A stretch of DNA of 64,000 nucleotides from Methanocorpusculum petauri. GTDB lineage: Archaea > Halobacteriota > Methanomicrobia > Methanomicrobiales > Methanocorpusculaceae. Where the stretch lies: positions 62,001-126,000 of the forward strand of contig NZ_JAPTGB010000004.1 in assembly GCF_026891975.1 (NCBI RefSeq), read 5' to 3'. Made by a program: the position numbers and the translations under genes. Below the pieces are notes generated by a model that worked only from the letters and a program-made list of their open reading frames with translations, was not told the DNA's origin and searched no databases. Positions 1-9,052 of this stretch are shown here, piece after piece (the stretch's first letter is position 1; each line of letters starts with the position of its first letter).

Positions 1-111
1 CTCGACTATGTCGGCGGTTGATCTGCTGATGGGTGTTCCCACAAACTGGTGGTAGAGTGCACCGAGTTTAATCGCTGCTTCAAACACTGCATTTTCTCTG
101 TCGGTTGCCAT
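1..111 (-). CDS. mptD: archaeal dihydroneopterin aldolase, 5' part only (runs off left edge)
   Basis: Only the first 37 codons are visible, starting at the ATG at 111 and leaving the window at base 1. The stretch KLGALYHQFVGTPIS is what I recognise from the N-terminus of the archaeal MptD (DUF372) family. Family knowledge: MptD cleaves 7,8-dihydroneopterin to 6-hydroxymethyl-dihydropterin in tetrahydromethanopterin synthesis, the C1 carrier of methanogenesis. The start lies 10 nt after the mcm stop codon on the same strand, so the two are probably co-transcribed. The call rests on a short segment. Confidence 0.7.
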   Translation of the reverse strand, partial: MATDRENAVFEAAIKLGALYHQFVGTPISRSTADIVE

Positions 112-121
112 GGGTTGTTCC

Positions 122-2260
122 TCAAAGTAGTTTTACGGTATCATTTCTGGGCGTAATAATATCGCCCTGACGCTTCATTTTGTCCAGAAGTTTTTCGACC
201 TCGTCTTTGCCGTAATGGTGCTGGCTGACCATCGTGTCGATCACTTTGTCCAGTTTGGCGGAACCCCCGCCTTCGGCAAGAACCTTGATGGTCTCGCGAA
301 GGACGCGGGTCATGTCGCGGCTGGATTTACTGATGCCGGTTGCGACTTTGTCGATGTCGATCTGACCGGTTGCGGGGTCGTATGCCACCTGTCGGAGACA
401 GGTGTCCACGATCTTGACCACCCGTTTTGCGTCATCGACATCAATTTCATCCGCAAGCCGGACGCGGGCGCTGGCCTCGGCAAGGCGGACGAGTGCTTCC
501 AGCTGGCGGGCGGTGACCGGTACGGGTTTGTCGGAATCAATTGCAACACCGCGAAGGCTCTGGTAATACTGTACAAGAATCTCTTTTGCATCATCGGTGA
601 GCATCGGAAAACAGTTCCGCTTTGCGTAGGCGAGATACTTACGGAGCAGCACTGCATCGATCTCGGGCATCACGGGGGCGAGTTCGCGTTTGAAGTACTC
701 GTCGTCCGCTCCCGGGATCGGATGTTTTTTGTGGTGCATAATCTTTTCTCCCGCCATGTGGGACTTTAAGATGTGGTTTGCAATGTTTAAGTCGCGAACC
801 GCATCAGGTTTGTCCTTCATGATGAAGATGAGATCAAACCGGGAGAGCAGCGACGGCGGCATATTGACCTGTTCTGAGATGTTGGTGAACTCGTCGAACC
901 GTCCCATTTTCGGGTTGGCTGCACCGAGAAGCGAGCAGCGGGTACGGAGAGTTGCGTTGATGCCGGCTTTGGCGACTGAGATGGACTGCTGTTCCATTGC
1001 TTCGTGGAGCGAGGAGCGGTCGTCTCTTTGCATCTTGTCCATCTCATCAACGGCGGCGATTCCTTTGTCGGCAAGCACGAGTGCTCCGGCTTCCAGGGTC
1101 CACCGCCCGTCGCCGAGGTCGTCTTTGACGGCGGCGGCGGTGAGACCTGCGGAGGATGCGGATTTGCCGGAGGTGTAGATGCCGCGGGGGGCAAGTTTGA
1201 TGACGTAGCGGAGAAGCTGGGATTTTGCAATACCCGGGTCACCAACGAGAAGAACATGAATGTCGCCCCGGAGACTGCTGCCGTCCGGCATTTCCTTGGC
1301 AATGCCGCCAAACATCTGCAGTGCAATTGCTTCCTTGACTTCGTCGTTTCCGTAAATGGTCGGGGCAATGGATCGGGCGATTTTGCCGTACACGGCCGGG
1401 TCGGTTGCCATCTCTTTGATGGTTTCCTCGTCTTCTTCGCTGATGTTGACCTCTTCAAACTCTTTGATGGAGATTTCGATGGAGTTGCATTCCACAAAGA
1501 GATCAAAGACGGTGCTTTTCTGGCCGCCGGTGATTCTCTGGACACTCCTGAGAATGCCGTTGACGATGACACGGTCGCCGGGAGAGACGATACCGCAGAG
1601 GTCGTCAACAACATCGATGTCGATGTTCTGCGGCTGTTCGCCGCCGCGGAGTCCTTCAGGGGTTTCCTGAATACGGAGTTTCTGGGAGTCGATGAAGGTG
1701 GATTTGTTCTGGACGAGTTCGAGTTTTTTCTGGGTACATTCGGCGTTGCCGCAGACGTCGGGTTCTGTGTAGGTGCCGTAGTCCTGGGCTTTGTAGGTGA
1801 AGTGTCCTGCGGCGCAGCGGAATGCGCCGATAACGAGCCGGGGCCGAACTTCGGTTACGCGGCGGATGATGCCGTCAACGCTGATGAATTTGTTGATGTG
1901 TTCGGCACGAATGTCCCGGATCTGGGTTTTTCGCGGGAGACGGATGAACCGGATGTTGATGCCCGAGATAACATCTTCTGAGGTGTCGTTTCCTTCGCGG
2001 TCTTTGCGGCTGATGAGGTGGGCGGTGCGGATGGCGTCACGGATGTCTTCGAGGGTTTTTCCGGGACGTTCCAGCAGTTCGTCGGCGAGAATTGTTCCGG
2101 TTTTGCCGTAGCCTTCGAGGACGTCGTAGCCGATGGTGAGGGATTTGGTGTACGGGTATTCCCGGGCGAGTTTGTTGAGTTCGGTTTTGTATTTCTTTTT
2201 CAGAAACACCGCCCATTCTTCGGAACGATCAATGATTTCGAGTTCTGCCAGATATCTCAC
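122..2260 (-). CDS. mcm: MCM replicative DNA helicase
   Basis: ATP-driven 3'-5' replicative helicase, a homohexamer in archaea. Visible in order: an N-terminal oligonucleotide-binding region with a Cys/His zinc site (CAAGH ... CGNAEC), Walker A GDPGIAKS at about residue 340, Walker B ending in AAVDEMDKM, and the arginine-finger segment LLSRFDLIF. A C-terminal winged helix follows. No intein is seen. The frame is open back to 2500, but that extension overlaps the divergent lipoprotein gene and its promoter. I chose the GTG at 2260, just before RYLAELEIIDRSEEW. A GAGGTGA ribosome site overlaps it, so a CTG at 2251 is also possible. The gene is followed by mptD. Confidence 0.95.
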   Translation of the reverse strand: MRYLAELEIIDRSEEWAVFLKKKYKTELNKLAREYPYTKSLTIGYDVLEGYGKTGTILADELLERPGKTLEDIRDAIRTAHLISRKDREGNDTSEDVISGINIRFIRLPRKTQIRDIRAEHINKFISVDGIIRRVTEVRPRLVIGAFRCAAGHFTYKAQDYGTYTEPDVCGNAECTQKKLELVQNKSTFIDSQKLRIQETPEGLRGGEQPQNIDIDVVDDLCGIVSPGDRVIVNGILRSVQRITGGQKSTVFDLFVECNSIEISIKEFEEVNISEEDEETIKEMATDPAVYGKIARSIAPTIYGNDEVKEAIALQMFGGIAKEMPDGSSLRGDIHVLLVGDPGIAKSQLLRYVIKLAPRGIYTSGKSASSAGLTAAAVKDDLGDGRWTLEAGALVLADKGIAAVDEMDKMQRDDRSSLHEAMEQQSISVAKAGINATLRTRCSLLGAANPKMGRFDEFTNISEQVNMPPSLLSRFDLIFIMKDKPDAVRDLNIANHILKSHMAGEKIMHHKKHPIPGADDEYFKRELAPVMPEIDAVLLRKYLAYAKRNCFPMLTDDAKEILVQYYQSLRGVAIDSDKPVPVTARQLEALVRLAEASARVRLADEIDVDDAKRVVKIVDTCLRQVAYDPATGQIDIDKVATGISKSSRDMTRVLRETIKVLAEGGGSAKLDKVIDTMVSQHHYGKDEVEKLLDKMKRQGDIITPRNDTVKLL

Positions 2261-2319
2261 CTCGTGGTTATGTGGTTTGGTGCGTGAGGTTATGAGGATT
2301 TGGAATGTCCCGGCTGTAC

Positions 2320-2330
2320 AAATGTTTATC
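2320..2330 (+). promoter_or_regulatory. TATA-like promoter, leaderless lipoprotein gene
   Basis: AAATGTTTATC lies about 25-35 nt before the ATG at 2355, the spacing expected when transcription starts at or next to the start codon. A near-identical block precedes the next gene. Confidence 0.55.
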
Positions 2331-2354
2331 CATGCGTTCGTCCTAAAATCCCGT

Positions 2355-2792
2355 ATGAAGTACGGGGTGCTGACTGTTCTTGTTCTGCTTCTGACTGTGG
2401 GGGTGCTGTCGGCAGGTTGTGTGGGATTGGACTCTCCGGTCACAGAACCGCTTGCCGGAGATCCGGTTCTGGGAGAATGGATCGGAAACAAACAGACCAC
2501 CCAGATCGATTCCGGTACTGGTGATATTTTGAAGATTTCCGAGAATTATAAAGTCCGGGTTCAGGCGGACGGCAGAGGTACTCTTACCTATCATTATGAT
2601 AAGCGGGGCAGTTCCTCTTTTGATTATTCTTTCTGGGGGGATGTTACCGTTTCCAAAGAGGACAACGTCTATACGATTGGCGGATCTTCAGAGGGAGCGT
2701 ATGTGATGACACTTTCTGCGGACGGTTCTGCGATGATGATGATGATGATACCGGACGGTTCGGAGATTTTTCTTCAGAAAGATGCGTCCTGA
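2355..2792 (+). CDS. small lipoprotein, tandem paralogue 1
   Basis: A 145-aa secreted protein of unknown function. The N-terminus is a lipoprotein signal with lipobox LSAGC at about residues 17-21, so it should be anchored outside the cytoplasmic membrane. The mature part has PLAGDPVLGEWIGNKQTTQ, then a glycine- and threonine-rich probable beta-sheet. It ends VMTLSADGSA, a run of five Met, and PDGSEIFLQK. The motifs AGDPV.G.W, DSGTG and LSADGSA...PDGSE are shared with the next gene, so this is a tandem duplication. I chose the ATG at 2355 because it begins a clean signal peptide. It is divergent from mcm. Confidence 0.85.
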   Translation: MKYGVLTVLVLLLTVGVLSAGCVGLDSPVTEPLAGDPVLGEWIGNKQTTQIDSGTGDILKISENYKVRVQADGRGTLTYHYDKRGSSSFDYSFWGDVTVSKEDNVYTIGGSSEGAYVMTLSADGSAMMMMMIPDGSEIFLQKDAS

Positions 2793-2803
2793 AATATCTG
2801 TGC

Positions 2804-2814
2804 AAACGTTTATT
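2804..2814 (+). promoter_or_regulatory. TATA-like promoter of second tandem lipoprotein
   Basis: AAACGTTTATT lies about 25-34 nt before the ATG at 2838. It matches the block before the first paralogue in sequence and spacing, so the promoter was copied along with the gene. Confidence 0.55.
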
Positions 2815-2837
2815 GCTGTTCTGATCCTAGATCCCAT

Positions 2838-3293
2838 ATGAGATATTTTTCCCAGATTGCCTGTGTTCTGTTCCTCATAGCCGTAGTGTTTGCCGCCGGC
2901 TGTATTGAAACGAACACACCCGGAACGCCGACACCGACACCTGCCTCCAATCCGCTTGCCGGAGATCCCGTGGTCGGTGTGTGGACCGCGAGCGAACAGG
3001 TAACGCAGAGTGATTCTGGTACGGGTAAGACCACGGAAATCACCACGGACTATACCATCACCATTTTGTCGGACGGCAGCTGCACGGTTGTCTCTGATTG
3101 CAATAAGAAGAAAGGTTTCTCCTCCGTCTCCAATCTCGTCTCGACGGACGGAACCGTTTCCAAAAATGAAAACGTCTATACGATTGAAGCCCAGCTGCAG
3201 AGGAAGTTTGTGGTGACGCTTTCTGCGGATGGTTCTGCTGTTCTGACGACGCCTGACGGTTCGGAACTTCCTCTGCAAAAGAGTGAAGTCTGA
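2838..3293 (+). CDS. small lipoprotein, tandem paralogue 2
   Basis: A 151-aa lipoprotein with signal and lipobox FAAGC, followed by a Thr/Pro linker (ETNTPGTPTPTPAS) of the kind that lifts a domain off the membrane. The mature domain repeats the features of the preceding gene: PLAGDPVVGVWTASEQVTQ, DSGTG, TVSKNENVYTI and VTLSADGSAVLTTPDGSELPLQK. Function is unknown. The WT/EQ and SDGSCTV pattern resembles small beta-barrel lipoproteins, but I cannot assign a family. It has its own promoter. Confidence 0.85.
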   Translation: MRYFSQIACVLFLIAVVFAAGCIETNTPGTPTPTPASNPLAGDPVVGVWTASEQVTQSDSGTGKTTEITTDYTITILSDGSCTVVSDCNKKKGFSSVSNLVSTDGTVSKNENVYTIEAQLQRKFVVTLSADGSAVLTTPDGSELPLQKSEV

Positions 3294-3323
3294 TCCTTCC
3301 CTCATTTTTCCTTCACCCGAACC

Positions 3324-3330
3324 TATAATA
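3324..3330 (+). promoter_or_regulatory. TATA box of catalase gene
   Basis: TATAATA ends 26 nt before the ATG at 3357. No ribosome-binding site lies between, which fits a leaderless transcript. Confidence 0.5.
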
Positions 3331-3356
3331 ACCTGCAGTTCCTATTTTCCCATACG

Positions 3357-4871
3357 ATGAATCCATCCGAACACAAGAAACTCACCAACGAAGTCGGTGC
3401 TCCGGTTGCCGAAAACGAGCATTCGATAACGGCGGGGGAACGCGGTCCGGTCATGCTTCAGGATGTGTGGCTGCTGGAAAAGCTCGCCCACTTTGACCGC
3501 GAGGTCATTCCCGAGCGCAGAATGCATGCGAAAGGATCAGGGGCATATGGTACCTTTACGGTTACGCACGACATCTCGCAGTACACAAAAGCAAAAGTTT
3601 TCCAGCCCGGCACAACGACCGAGGTCTTTGTGCGGTTCTCCACCGTTGCCGGCGAGCGGGGAGCAGCCGATGCGGAGCGGGATATTCGCGGGGCTGCCTG
3701 TAAGTTTTACACCGAAGACGGCAACTGGGATATGGTCGGCAATAATACGCCGGTGTTCTTCATCCGCGATGCTCACAACTTCCCGGATCTGAACCGTGCG
3801 GTGAAACGCGATCCGAAAACAAATCTGCGGTCAGCCCAGAACAACTGGGATTTCTGGACACTGCTGCCGGAGTGTTTCCATCAGATAACGGTCGTGATGT
3901 CCGACCGCGGTATTCCTGCAAGCTACCGCCACATGCATCTTTTTGGCAGTCATACCTTCAGCTTCTACAATACGGAGAACAAGCGGGTCTGGTGCAAGTT
4001 CCATTTCAAGACGCAGCAGGGAATCAAGAACCTGACGGATGCGGAGGCGGAAGCCCTCATTGCAAAGGACCGCGAGAGTCACGGCCGGGATTTGTTTGAG
4101 GCTATTGAACGCGGCGAGTATCCGCGCTGGACGCTGTATGTGCAGATCATGACCGAGGAGCAGGCGAAGAATCATTCTGAGAATCCGTTTGACATTACGA
4201 AGGTCTGGCGACACGCGGAGTATCCGCTGATTGAAGTGGGTGTTCTTGAACTCAACCGCAATCCGGAGAATTATTTTGCGGAGGTTGAGCAGGCGGCGTT
4301 TTCTCCGGCCCATGTGGTGCCGGGTATCGGGTTCAGTCCTGATATTCTTTTGCAGGGAAGGTTGTTTGCATATGGTGACGCCCAGCGGTACCGGCTCGGC
4401 GTGAACTATAATCAGATCCCGGTTAACCGTGCGAAGGTTGCGGTTCATGATTATCACCGTGACGGAAAAATGCGGGTTGACGGGAATTACGGCGGGACTC
4501 CGGCATATACGCCGAACAGCGGAGGGTTCTGGACTGCGCAGCCTGAGGTGATGGAGCCTGCGCTGGATATTTCGGGTGCTGTGTACGCATTTGATCCGGC
4601 TCAGGACCCCACCGACGACTGTTTCCGTGCGGGCGGAAATCTCTGGCGGATTCTTGCCGAGGATAAGAAGCAGCTTCTGATCGAGAACACGGCAAGAAAT
4701 ATTGCGCCGTGTACGGAGAACATCAAGTACCGCCATGCGGTTCATTGTGTCTGGGCGGATGCCGAGTACGGTGAGCGGATGACGAAGGCACTGGGGCTGG
4801 ATGCGGCACGGGTCGCCGAGCTTGCGAAGGGGGATCATGCGTCCCTTGTTGCGGCAACGATTCCTGCGTGA
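3357..4871 (+). CDS. katA: haem catalase, small-subunit type
   Basis: Monofunctional haem catalase (2 H2O2 to 2 H2O + O2), cytoplasmic, 504 aa, which is the usual length of the small-subunit clade. Visible: [19 protein letters not shown] with the catalytic His, then [22 protein letters not shown], the distal Asn in [10 protein letters not shown], and the proximal tyrosine region [14 protein letters not shown]. It is complete to its C-terminus. In a strict anaerobe it would protect against oxygen exposure; rubrerythrin at 48765 has a related role. The gene is monocistronic, with a hypothetical gene converging downstream. Confidence 0.96.
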   Translation: MNPSEHKKLTNEVGAPVAENEHSITAGERGPVMLQDVWLLEKLAHFDREVIPERRMHAKGSGAYGTFTVTHDISQYTKAKVFQPGTTTEVFVRFSTVAGERGAADAERDIRGAACKFYTEDGNWDMVGNNTPVFFIRDAHNFPDLNRAVKRDPKTNLRSAQNNWDFWTLLPECFHQITVVMSDRGIPASYRHMHLFGSHTFSFYNTENKRVWCKFHFKTQQGIKNLTDAEAEALIAKDRESHGRDLFEAIERGEYPRWTLYVQIMTEEQAKNHSENPFDITKVWRHAEYPLIEVGVLELNRNPENYFAEVEQAAFSPAHVVPGIGFSPDILLQGRLFAYGDAQRYRLGVNYNQIPVNRAKVAVHDYHRDGKMRVDGNYGGTPAYTPNSGGFWTAQPEVMEPALDISGAVYAFDPAQDPTDDCFRAGGNLWRILAEDKKQLLIENTARNIAPCTENIKYRHAVHCVWADAEYGERMTKALGLDAARVAELAKGDHASLVAATIPA

Positions 4872-5051
4872 AATTTTTTTCAAATTTTTTTCTCCGGAGA
4901 AGATTTGTTCGAGCAAAAATTTTCCGAATAAAAAATATGCTGACTTTGATTGGCTGCGTGCATGGTTACGTGAAGAACCAAAGCCAAGGGCTCTCAAAAA
5001 ATATTTGGACTTTTGGATCAAAGCCCTGCCCACGCAAACTAAAATTTTTTC

Positions 5052-5885
5052 TCAATATTCCGGGAACTCGTCGATGATGCGGTAGACCTCGCGTCCGGTC
5101 TGTTTGTTGATGGTCATGACAACATTAATTGCGGCAAGTTCTTTGATGAACGCACCGTCCTGGTCGGTACAGTGCAGAAGTTCCTTCATGGGTTCGGCAA
5201 GATGGGCGTGCCAGTCGTCCATCATGTTCCGGAAGGTGGTAAGGGCGGATGCAGAAAGGTCAGAGCTTTCCCGCACCTGTTCCGGACAGCGCGGGTTGCC
5301 TTCTGCTTCATAGCGGTAGAGTACTTTGCCGGAAGCCGCATCGAAGACTTCCAGAAACAGCCGCAGTTCTTTCTGCACAAATCCGATTCCCGCTCCGCAG
5401 GGAATTTTTGGATCGGTCTCGGCGTTCCAGAGTTCTGCGGGGATGCCGTTTGGAAATGCCGGACATGTCCGCCATCCGCTTCTGCCGAAGTGATGAACGC
5501 ATACGCCGCAGATACGGCTTAGAAGAATGGTGTCGTTTTTCTGCGGGACAGGATCGATCTGTTCGGCCAGCGTTTCCGCCCAGGCGAATCGGGAGAAGTC
5601 AAAGACGCCGCGGCGGATGGGGATGCAGTGGATTTCTGCAAGCAGGTCTGCGGTGAGGAGGGCAGGAGCGTCCGCAGGTGTTTCAGTGAGAATGGTAAGG
5701 TTCCCGTCTGCAAAGAGGGTTCTTGTGAGCAGGAGGCAGGTCAGGCCTCCGGTCCCGTCGTAGTAACAGTAGGCGAGAAAACTGTTGGCGGCAGAGTCGG
5801 GGGCGTTGCGATGCCCCGGGACGGGGCCGTCGAAGAGGAGGTACTGTTTGTGAAGTGTGGCAAACCGGAATCTGGCAAACTGCAT
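5052..5885 (-). CDS. hypothetical cytoplasmic protein, 277 aa
   Basis: I do not recognise this family. There is no signal peptide or membrane segment. One cysteine/histidine cluster (RICGVCVHHFG, about residue 130) could bind metal. The N-terminus (FRFATLHKQYLLFDGPVPGH) and an acidic Asp/Glu-rich C-terminal half (DWHAHLAEPMKELLHCTDQDGAFIKELAAINVV) suggest a folded globular protein. The composition matches its neighbours and the frame is open throughout, so it is likely real. It converges on katA and is divergent from pdxS, with about 180 nt to each. Confidence 0.75.
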   Translation of the reverse strand: MQFARFRFATLHKQYLLFDGPVPGHRNAPDSAANSFLAYCYYDGTGGLTCLLLTRTLFADGNLTILTETPADAPALLTADLLAEIHCIPIRRGVFDFSRFAWAETLAEQIDPVPQKNDTILLSRICGVCVHHFGRSGWRTCPAFPNGIPAELWNAETDPKIPCGAGIGFVQKELRLFLEVFDAASGKVLYRYEAEGNPRCPEQVRESSDLSASALTTFRNMMDDWHAHLAEPMKELLHCTDQDGAFIKELAAINVVMTINKQTGREVYRIIDEFPEY

Positions 5886-6069
5886 CTGAGATACAGATTG
5901 GTTGTGGAAAATGATAAATGCGGGGCTTGTTTTCGGTTGGAAATCGTCCGGATTTCAAGAAAATATCTGGCACTTCCGGAAGTCTCATATTATCTCAGCA
6001 AAATAAATGTAATCCATTCTACGGCGGAATACGTTCAGCCGTCTGAACACAATATTTGAAGTGATATTT

Positions 6070-6945
6070 ATGACAGAAAACCGTCCGAAACTGAACAAAG
6101 AACTCGCACAAATGCTGAAAGGCGGAGTCATTATGGATGTGACGACTCCGGAGCAGGCAAAGATCGCAGAGGACGCCGGAGCATGTGCGGTTATGGCGCT
6201 GGAGCGTATTCCTGCGGATATCCGTGCGGCAGGCGGCGTGTCCCGGATGAGCGATCCGAAGATGATCAAGGGCATTCAGGCTGCTGTGTCTATTCCGGTG
6301 ATGGCAAAGGTTCGTATCGGCCATTTTGTGGAGGCACAGATTCTTGAGGCAATTGAGATCGATTACATTGATGAGAGTGAAGTCCTGTCCCCCGCAGATG
6401 ATGTGTACCACATCGATAAGACGCAGTTTCAGGTGCCGTTTGTGTGCGGTGCAAGAAATCTCGGCGAGGCGCTCCGTCGCGTTGCGGAGGGTGCGACGAT
6501 GATCCGAACGAAGGGCGAGGCGGGAACCGGCGATGTGGTGCAGGCTGTGCGTCACATGCGTACGATGCAGAGCGAGATCCGTCAGGTTGTGGGGATGCGC
6601 AGCGATGAGTTGTATGAGGCGGCAAAGCAGTTCCAGGTTCCGTATGATCTGATCCGGTTTGTGCATGAGAACGGGAAACTGCCGGTGGTGAATTTTGCGG
6701 CGGGCGGTGTTGCAACTCCTGCGGATGCGGCGCTGATGATGCAGCTTGGCGCGGAAGGTGTGTTTGTGGGTTCGGGTATCTTTAAGTCGGGTAATCCGGC
6801 AAAGCGTGCGGCGGCTATTGTGAAGGCCGTGACGAACTATAATAATCCGCAGATGCTGGCTGAGCTTTCCGAGGATCTCGGTGAGGCGATGGTCGGTATT
6901 AATGCGGAAGAGATTGCGGTTCTGATGGCGGAGCGGGGCCAGTAA
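6070..6945 (+). CDS. pdxS: pyridoxal 5'-phosphate synthase, synthase subunit
   Basis: PdxS combines ribose 5-phosphate, glyceraldehyde 3-phosphate and ammonia into pyridoxal 5'-phosphate, working as a dodecamer with PdxT. The protein is 291 aa, the usual length. The TIM-barrel signature is clear: [34 protein letters not shown] with the first catalytic Lys, [12 protein letters not shown] with the second, and the phosphate site VGSGIFKS. I used the ATG at 6070 because GAAGTGAT 5 nt upstream is a good ribosome site; the GTG at 6061 lies inside it. pdxT follows 6 nt later. Confidence 0.97.
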   Translation: MTENRPKLNKELAQMLKGGVIMDVTTPEQAKIAEDAGACAVMALERIPADIRAAGGVSRMSDPKMIKGIQAAVSIPVMAKVRIGHFVEAQILEAIEIDYIDESEVLSPADDVYHIDKTQFQVPFVCGARNLGEALRRVAEGATMIRTKGEAGTGDVVQAVRHMRTMQSEIRQVVGMRSDELYEAAKQFQVPYDLIRFVHENGKLPVVNFAAGGVATPADAALMMQLGAEGVFVGSGIFKSGNPAKRAAAIVKAVTNYNNPQMLAELSEDLGEAMVGINAEEIAVLMAERGQ

Positions 6946-6951
6946 GGTTCT

Positions 6952-7518
6952 ATGCGGATTGGTGTTCTTGCTCTTCAGGGGGCGTTTGCTGAGCATGCGG
7001 CGCGGCTTTCGTCCCTGGGGGCGGAGACGTTTGAGATCCGGAAGGCTGCGGATCTTGACGGGCGGTTTGATGGTCTGGTGATTCCGGGCGGCGAGAGCAC
7101 GACGATGACGAAGCTTCTGCATGATCTCGGATTGTTTGAGATTCTGCGGGAGCGAATTTCCGGCGGTCTTCCGGTGATGGGTACGTGTGCGGGTCTGATC
7201 GTTCTTGCAAGACGCGTTGAGGGAGGTGTTCCCTGTCTTGCGACGATGGATATTACGGCGGTGCGCAATGCCTACGGGAGACAGCTGGGAAGTTTTGAGA
7301 CGGTCGCACCGTTTGCGGGTGTGGGCGAGGTGCCGATGACGTTTATCCGGGCGCCCTGTGTCCGTGATCCGGGAGAAGGCGTTGCGGTTCTTGCCGAGGT
7401 GGACGGCCGTATTGTTGCGGTGCGGGAAGGAAATCAGCTGGCACTTGCGTTTCATCCGGAGCTTGATGCGGATACGCGGATTCATGAGTTCTTTCTGGCA
7501 ATGGTTGCGGGGAACTGA
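6952..7518 (+). CDS. pdxT: pyridoxal 5'-phosphate synthase, glutaminase subunit
   Basis: PdxT hydrolyses glutamine and channels ammonia to PdxS. At 188 aa it has the normal length. The class I glutaminase triad is visible: the nucleophile Cys in MGTCAGLIVLA, and the His-Glu pair in LAFHPELDAD, plus the substrate motif IPGGESTTM. It sits directly after pdxS, so the two subunits are made from one transcript. The gene is followed by T-rich sequence. Confidence 0.97.
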   Translation: MRIGVLALQGAFAEHAARLSSLGAETFEIRKAADLDGRFDGLVIPGGESTTMTKLLHDLGLFEILRERISGGLPVMGTCAGLIVLARRVEGGVPCLATMDITAVRNAYGRQLGSFETVAPFAGVGEVPMTFIRAPCVRDPGEGVAVLAEVDGRIVAVREGNQLALAFHPELDADTRIHEFFLAMVAGN

Positions 7519-7560
7519 TTTCGTTTTTTTTTGTTTTTGCTTTTTTTGGAGATTTTTTTG
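7519..7560 (+). terminator. T-rich terminator after pdxST
   Basis: Three closely spaced T runs (nine, seven and seven T) follow the pdxT stop codon. Poly-T tracts without a strong hairpin are the usual archaeal termination signal. Confidence 0.5.
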
Positions 7561-7693
7561 TGAATCATTTTTGTTGGGGTAATCCACGAAAAACATATGC
7601 TGAGTTTTTCTGGAACGTATGTGAGGTGAATTGCGGGCATCCGCAGCATGGGTCCGGATACGGTATCAGCAAAAAAGAAAAAAATGAATGTGT

Positions 7694-8374
7694 TTAGTCT
7701 CTGCGGAGCAGGACAACAGCACCGACTGCACCCAGCAGACCGACAAGTGCAAGTCCCATCGGGGATTTGGTCGGGGTTGGTGCCGGAGTCAGGGTGACTT
7801 CAACAACTGAGGTCTCGCCGCTTCCGGGCATCATGACCGGTTCGGTTGCTGTGTTGTAGCCGCTTGCAGATACTCTGACCTGCGTGATCGGGGTTGCGGT
7901 GGAGTACACCGGGAACTCTGCCTGACCGTCTTTGATTGTTCCGGTATAGGCAACTGTGCCGGAGACGGAGATAAGTTCAACGGTTGCTCCTTCAACACTG
8001 CATTTTACCTGAATCACACCGCGATCGCCGCCGACCGACTGAGCCGGGACAAGGTTCACGGTAACTTCACTGGTTTCGCCTTTTGCGGGCATGGTGACTG
8101 CAGCGGTTGCGGTTTCATAACCGTCTGCGGAAACCTTTACTTCTTTGTACGGGGTTGCGGTCGTGTACACGGAGAACTCTGCCTGACCATTGGTTACGGT
8201 CTGCGGTTCGCTTTCATCGCCGTTAATTGAAACTAATACTGCGGTTGCGCCGTCAACGTTGCATTTCAGCTGAATGACGCCACGGTCACCGCCGACTGAA
8301 TCATTTGCCGAGGCGGCACCGATAAAGAGTGCCAGAACAACTGCGGCAATAAGAACCATCATTACTTTTTTCAT
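7694..8374 (-). CDS. secreted surface protein with two PEGA-like repeats and a C-terminal membrane anchor
   Basis: A 226-aa protein. A signal peptide (MKKVMMVLIAAVVLAL ... ASA) is followed by two tandem repeats of about 75 aa, each starting VGGDRGVIQ(L/V)KC and ending in an ETS-x-V-T-V-x-L strand. Each contains GQAEF.VY.TATP and VSA.GY.TAT, typical of PEGA-type surface beta domains. The C-terminus is a Thr/Pro linker, a hydrophobic stretch (MGLALVGLLGAVGAVVLL) and RRD, like archaeal PGF-CTERM/archaeosortase signals, although I do not see the canonical PGF. I chose the ATG at 8374: GGAGG sits just upstream, and the longer GTG start lies inside it. Role: cell-surface adhesion or structure (inferred). 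Confidence 0.85.
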   Translation of the reverse strand: MKKVMMVLIAAVVLALFIGAASANDSVGGDRGVIQLKCNVDGATAVLVSINGDESEPQTVTNGQAEFSVYTTATPYKEVKVSADGYETATAAVTMPAKGETSEVTVNLVPAQSVGGDRGVIQVKCSVEGATVELISVSGTVAYTGTIKDGQAEFPVYSTATPITQVRVSASGYNTATEPVMMPGSGETSVVEVTLTPAPTPTKSPMGLALVGLLGAVGAVVLLRRD

Positions 8375-8507
8375 TGGATTTTCCTCCACAGTCCAGGTAC
8401 TGGCTGGTTGGGTAGGTTTACTATATTCTTCGATAGCATGTAAATGTTTCTCCTTCGAAAGAAATAACGGGAAATCCTTTTTGTTCTATCCCGCACATAC
8501 GATTTGT

Positions 8508-8924
8508 ATGCATCCCTATGTGGAAAAAATAGCATCCATAGGATCCAAGGCAAATCCTACGTTTCAGACACTTGGAATTGAACCTGTTTCCTGGGGAGAG
8601 GGAAAAGCTGTTCTGAAGATGACGGTAACACCCGCTCTGCATAACGGGGTCGGGTTTTTGCAGGGAGGATTTTATGTGATTCTGGCGGATGAGGCGATTG
8701 CTCTGGCGATTCTTGCGGTTGCGGGAGATGAGGAGGGAACTGCAACTATTTCGGAGACGACGAGTTTCCTTCGCGGGGTGTGCGAGGGGGAGATTTATGG
8801 TGTGGCGACTATCATTCGGAAAGGCCGGAGGATTGTGTTTGCGGAGGGGGAGGTGCGGAAAGGGTCGCCGGATGGAGAGCTTCTGTCACGGACGGTTGTG
8901 TCGTATACGATGACGAAGGCGTGA
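8508..8924 (+). CDS. PaaI-like hotdog thioesterase
   Basis: A 138-aa single hotdog-fold protein. The motif HNGVGFLQGGFYVILADEAIALA corresponds to the family's HG.GV.HGG....LAD; here the HGG glycine pair is kept as QGG. Family members hydrolyse aryl- or acyl-CoA thioesters; the physiological substrate is unknown. The ATG at 8508 gives a normal family start (MHPYVEKI) and is preceded by no ribosome site, so it may be leaderless. It is divergent from the PEGA protein. Confidence 0.8.
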   Translation: MHPYVEKIASIGSKANPTFQTLGIEPVSWGEGKAVLKMTVTPALHNGVGFLQGGFYVILADEAIALAILAVAGDEEGTATISETTSFLRGVCEGEIYGVATIIRKGRRIVFAEGEVRKGSPDGELLSRTVVSYTMTKA

Positions 8925-8934
8925 GATAATTTCC

Positions 8935-8952
8935 GGTTTTTTTTTCGTTTTT
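8935..8952 (+). terminator. poly-T terminator
   Basis: Two T runs (nine and eight T) start about 11 nt after the thioesterase stop codon. Confidence 0.45.
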
Positions 8953-9052
8953 TTTGGAAGGCCTCTGCGGGGGTATTGAAAATAGTGCCGCGAAATTTTT
9001 TTCGGGAGTGTGATCCGGAATAAAAAATGATGATGAGGGGGGCCCGGCCGGG

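Noticed and set aside
1004-1981. 325-codon plus-strand frame
   Set aside because: Antisense to the mcm ATPase region; the glycine/phenylalanine-rich product is typical of a shadow frame.
3831-5033. 400-codon minus-strand frame
   Set aside because: Antisense to the complete catalase gene; the product is Arg/Ile-rich without motif.
6019-7596. 525-codon minus-strand frame
   Set aside because: Antisense to pdxS and pdxT, both well supported.
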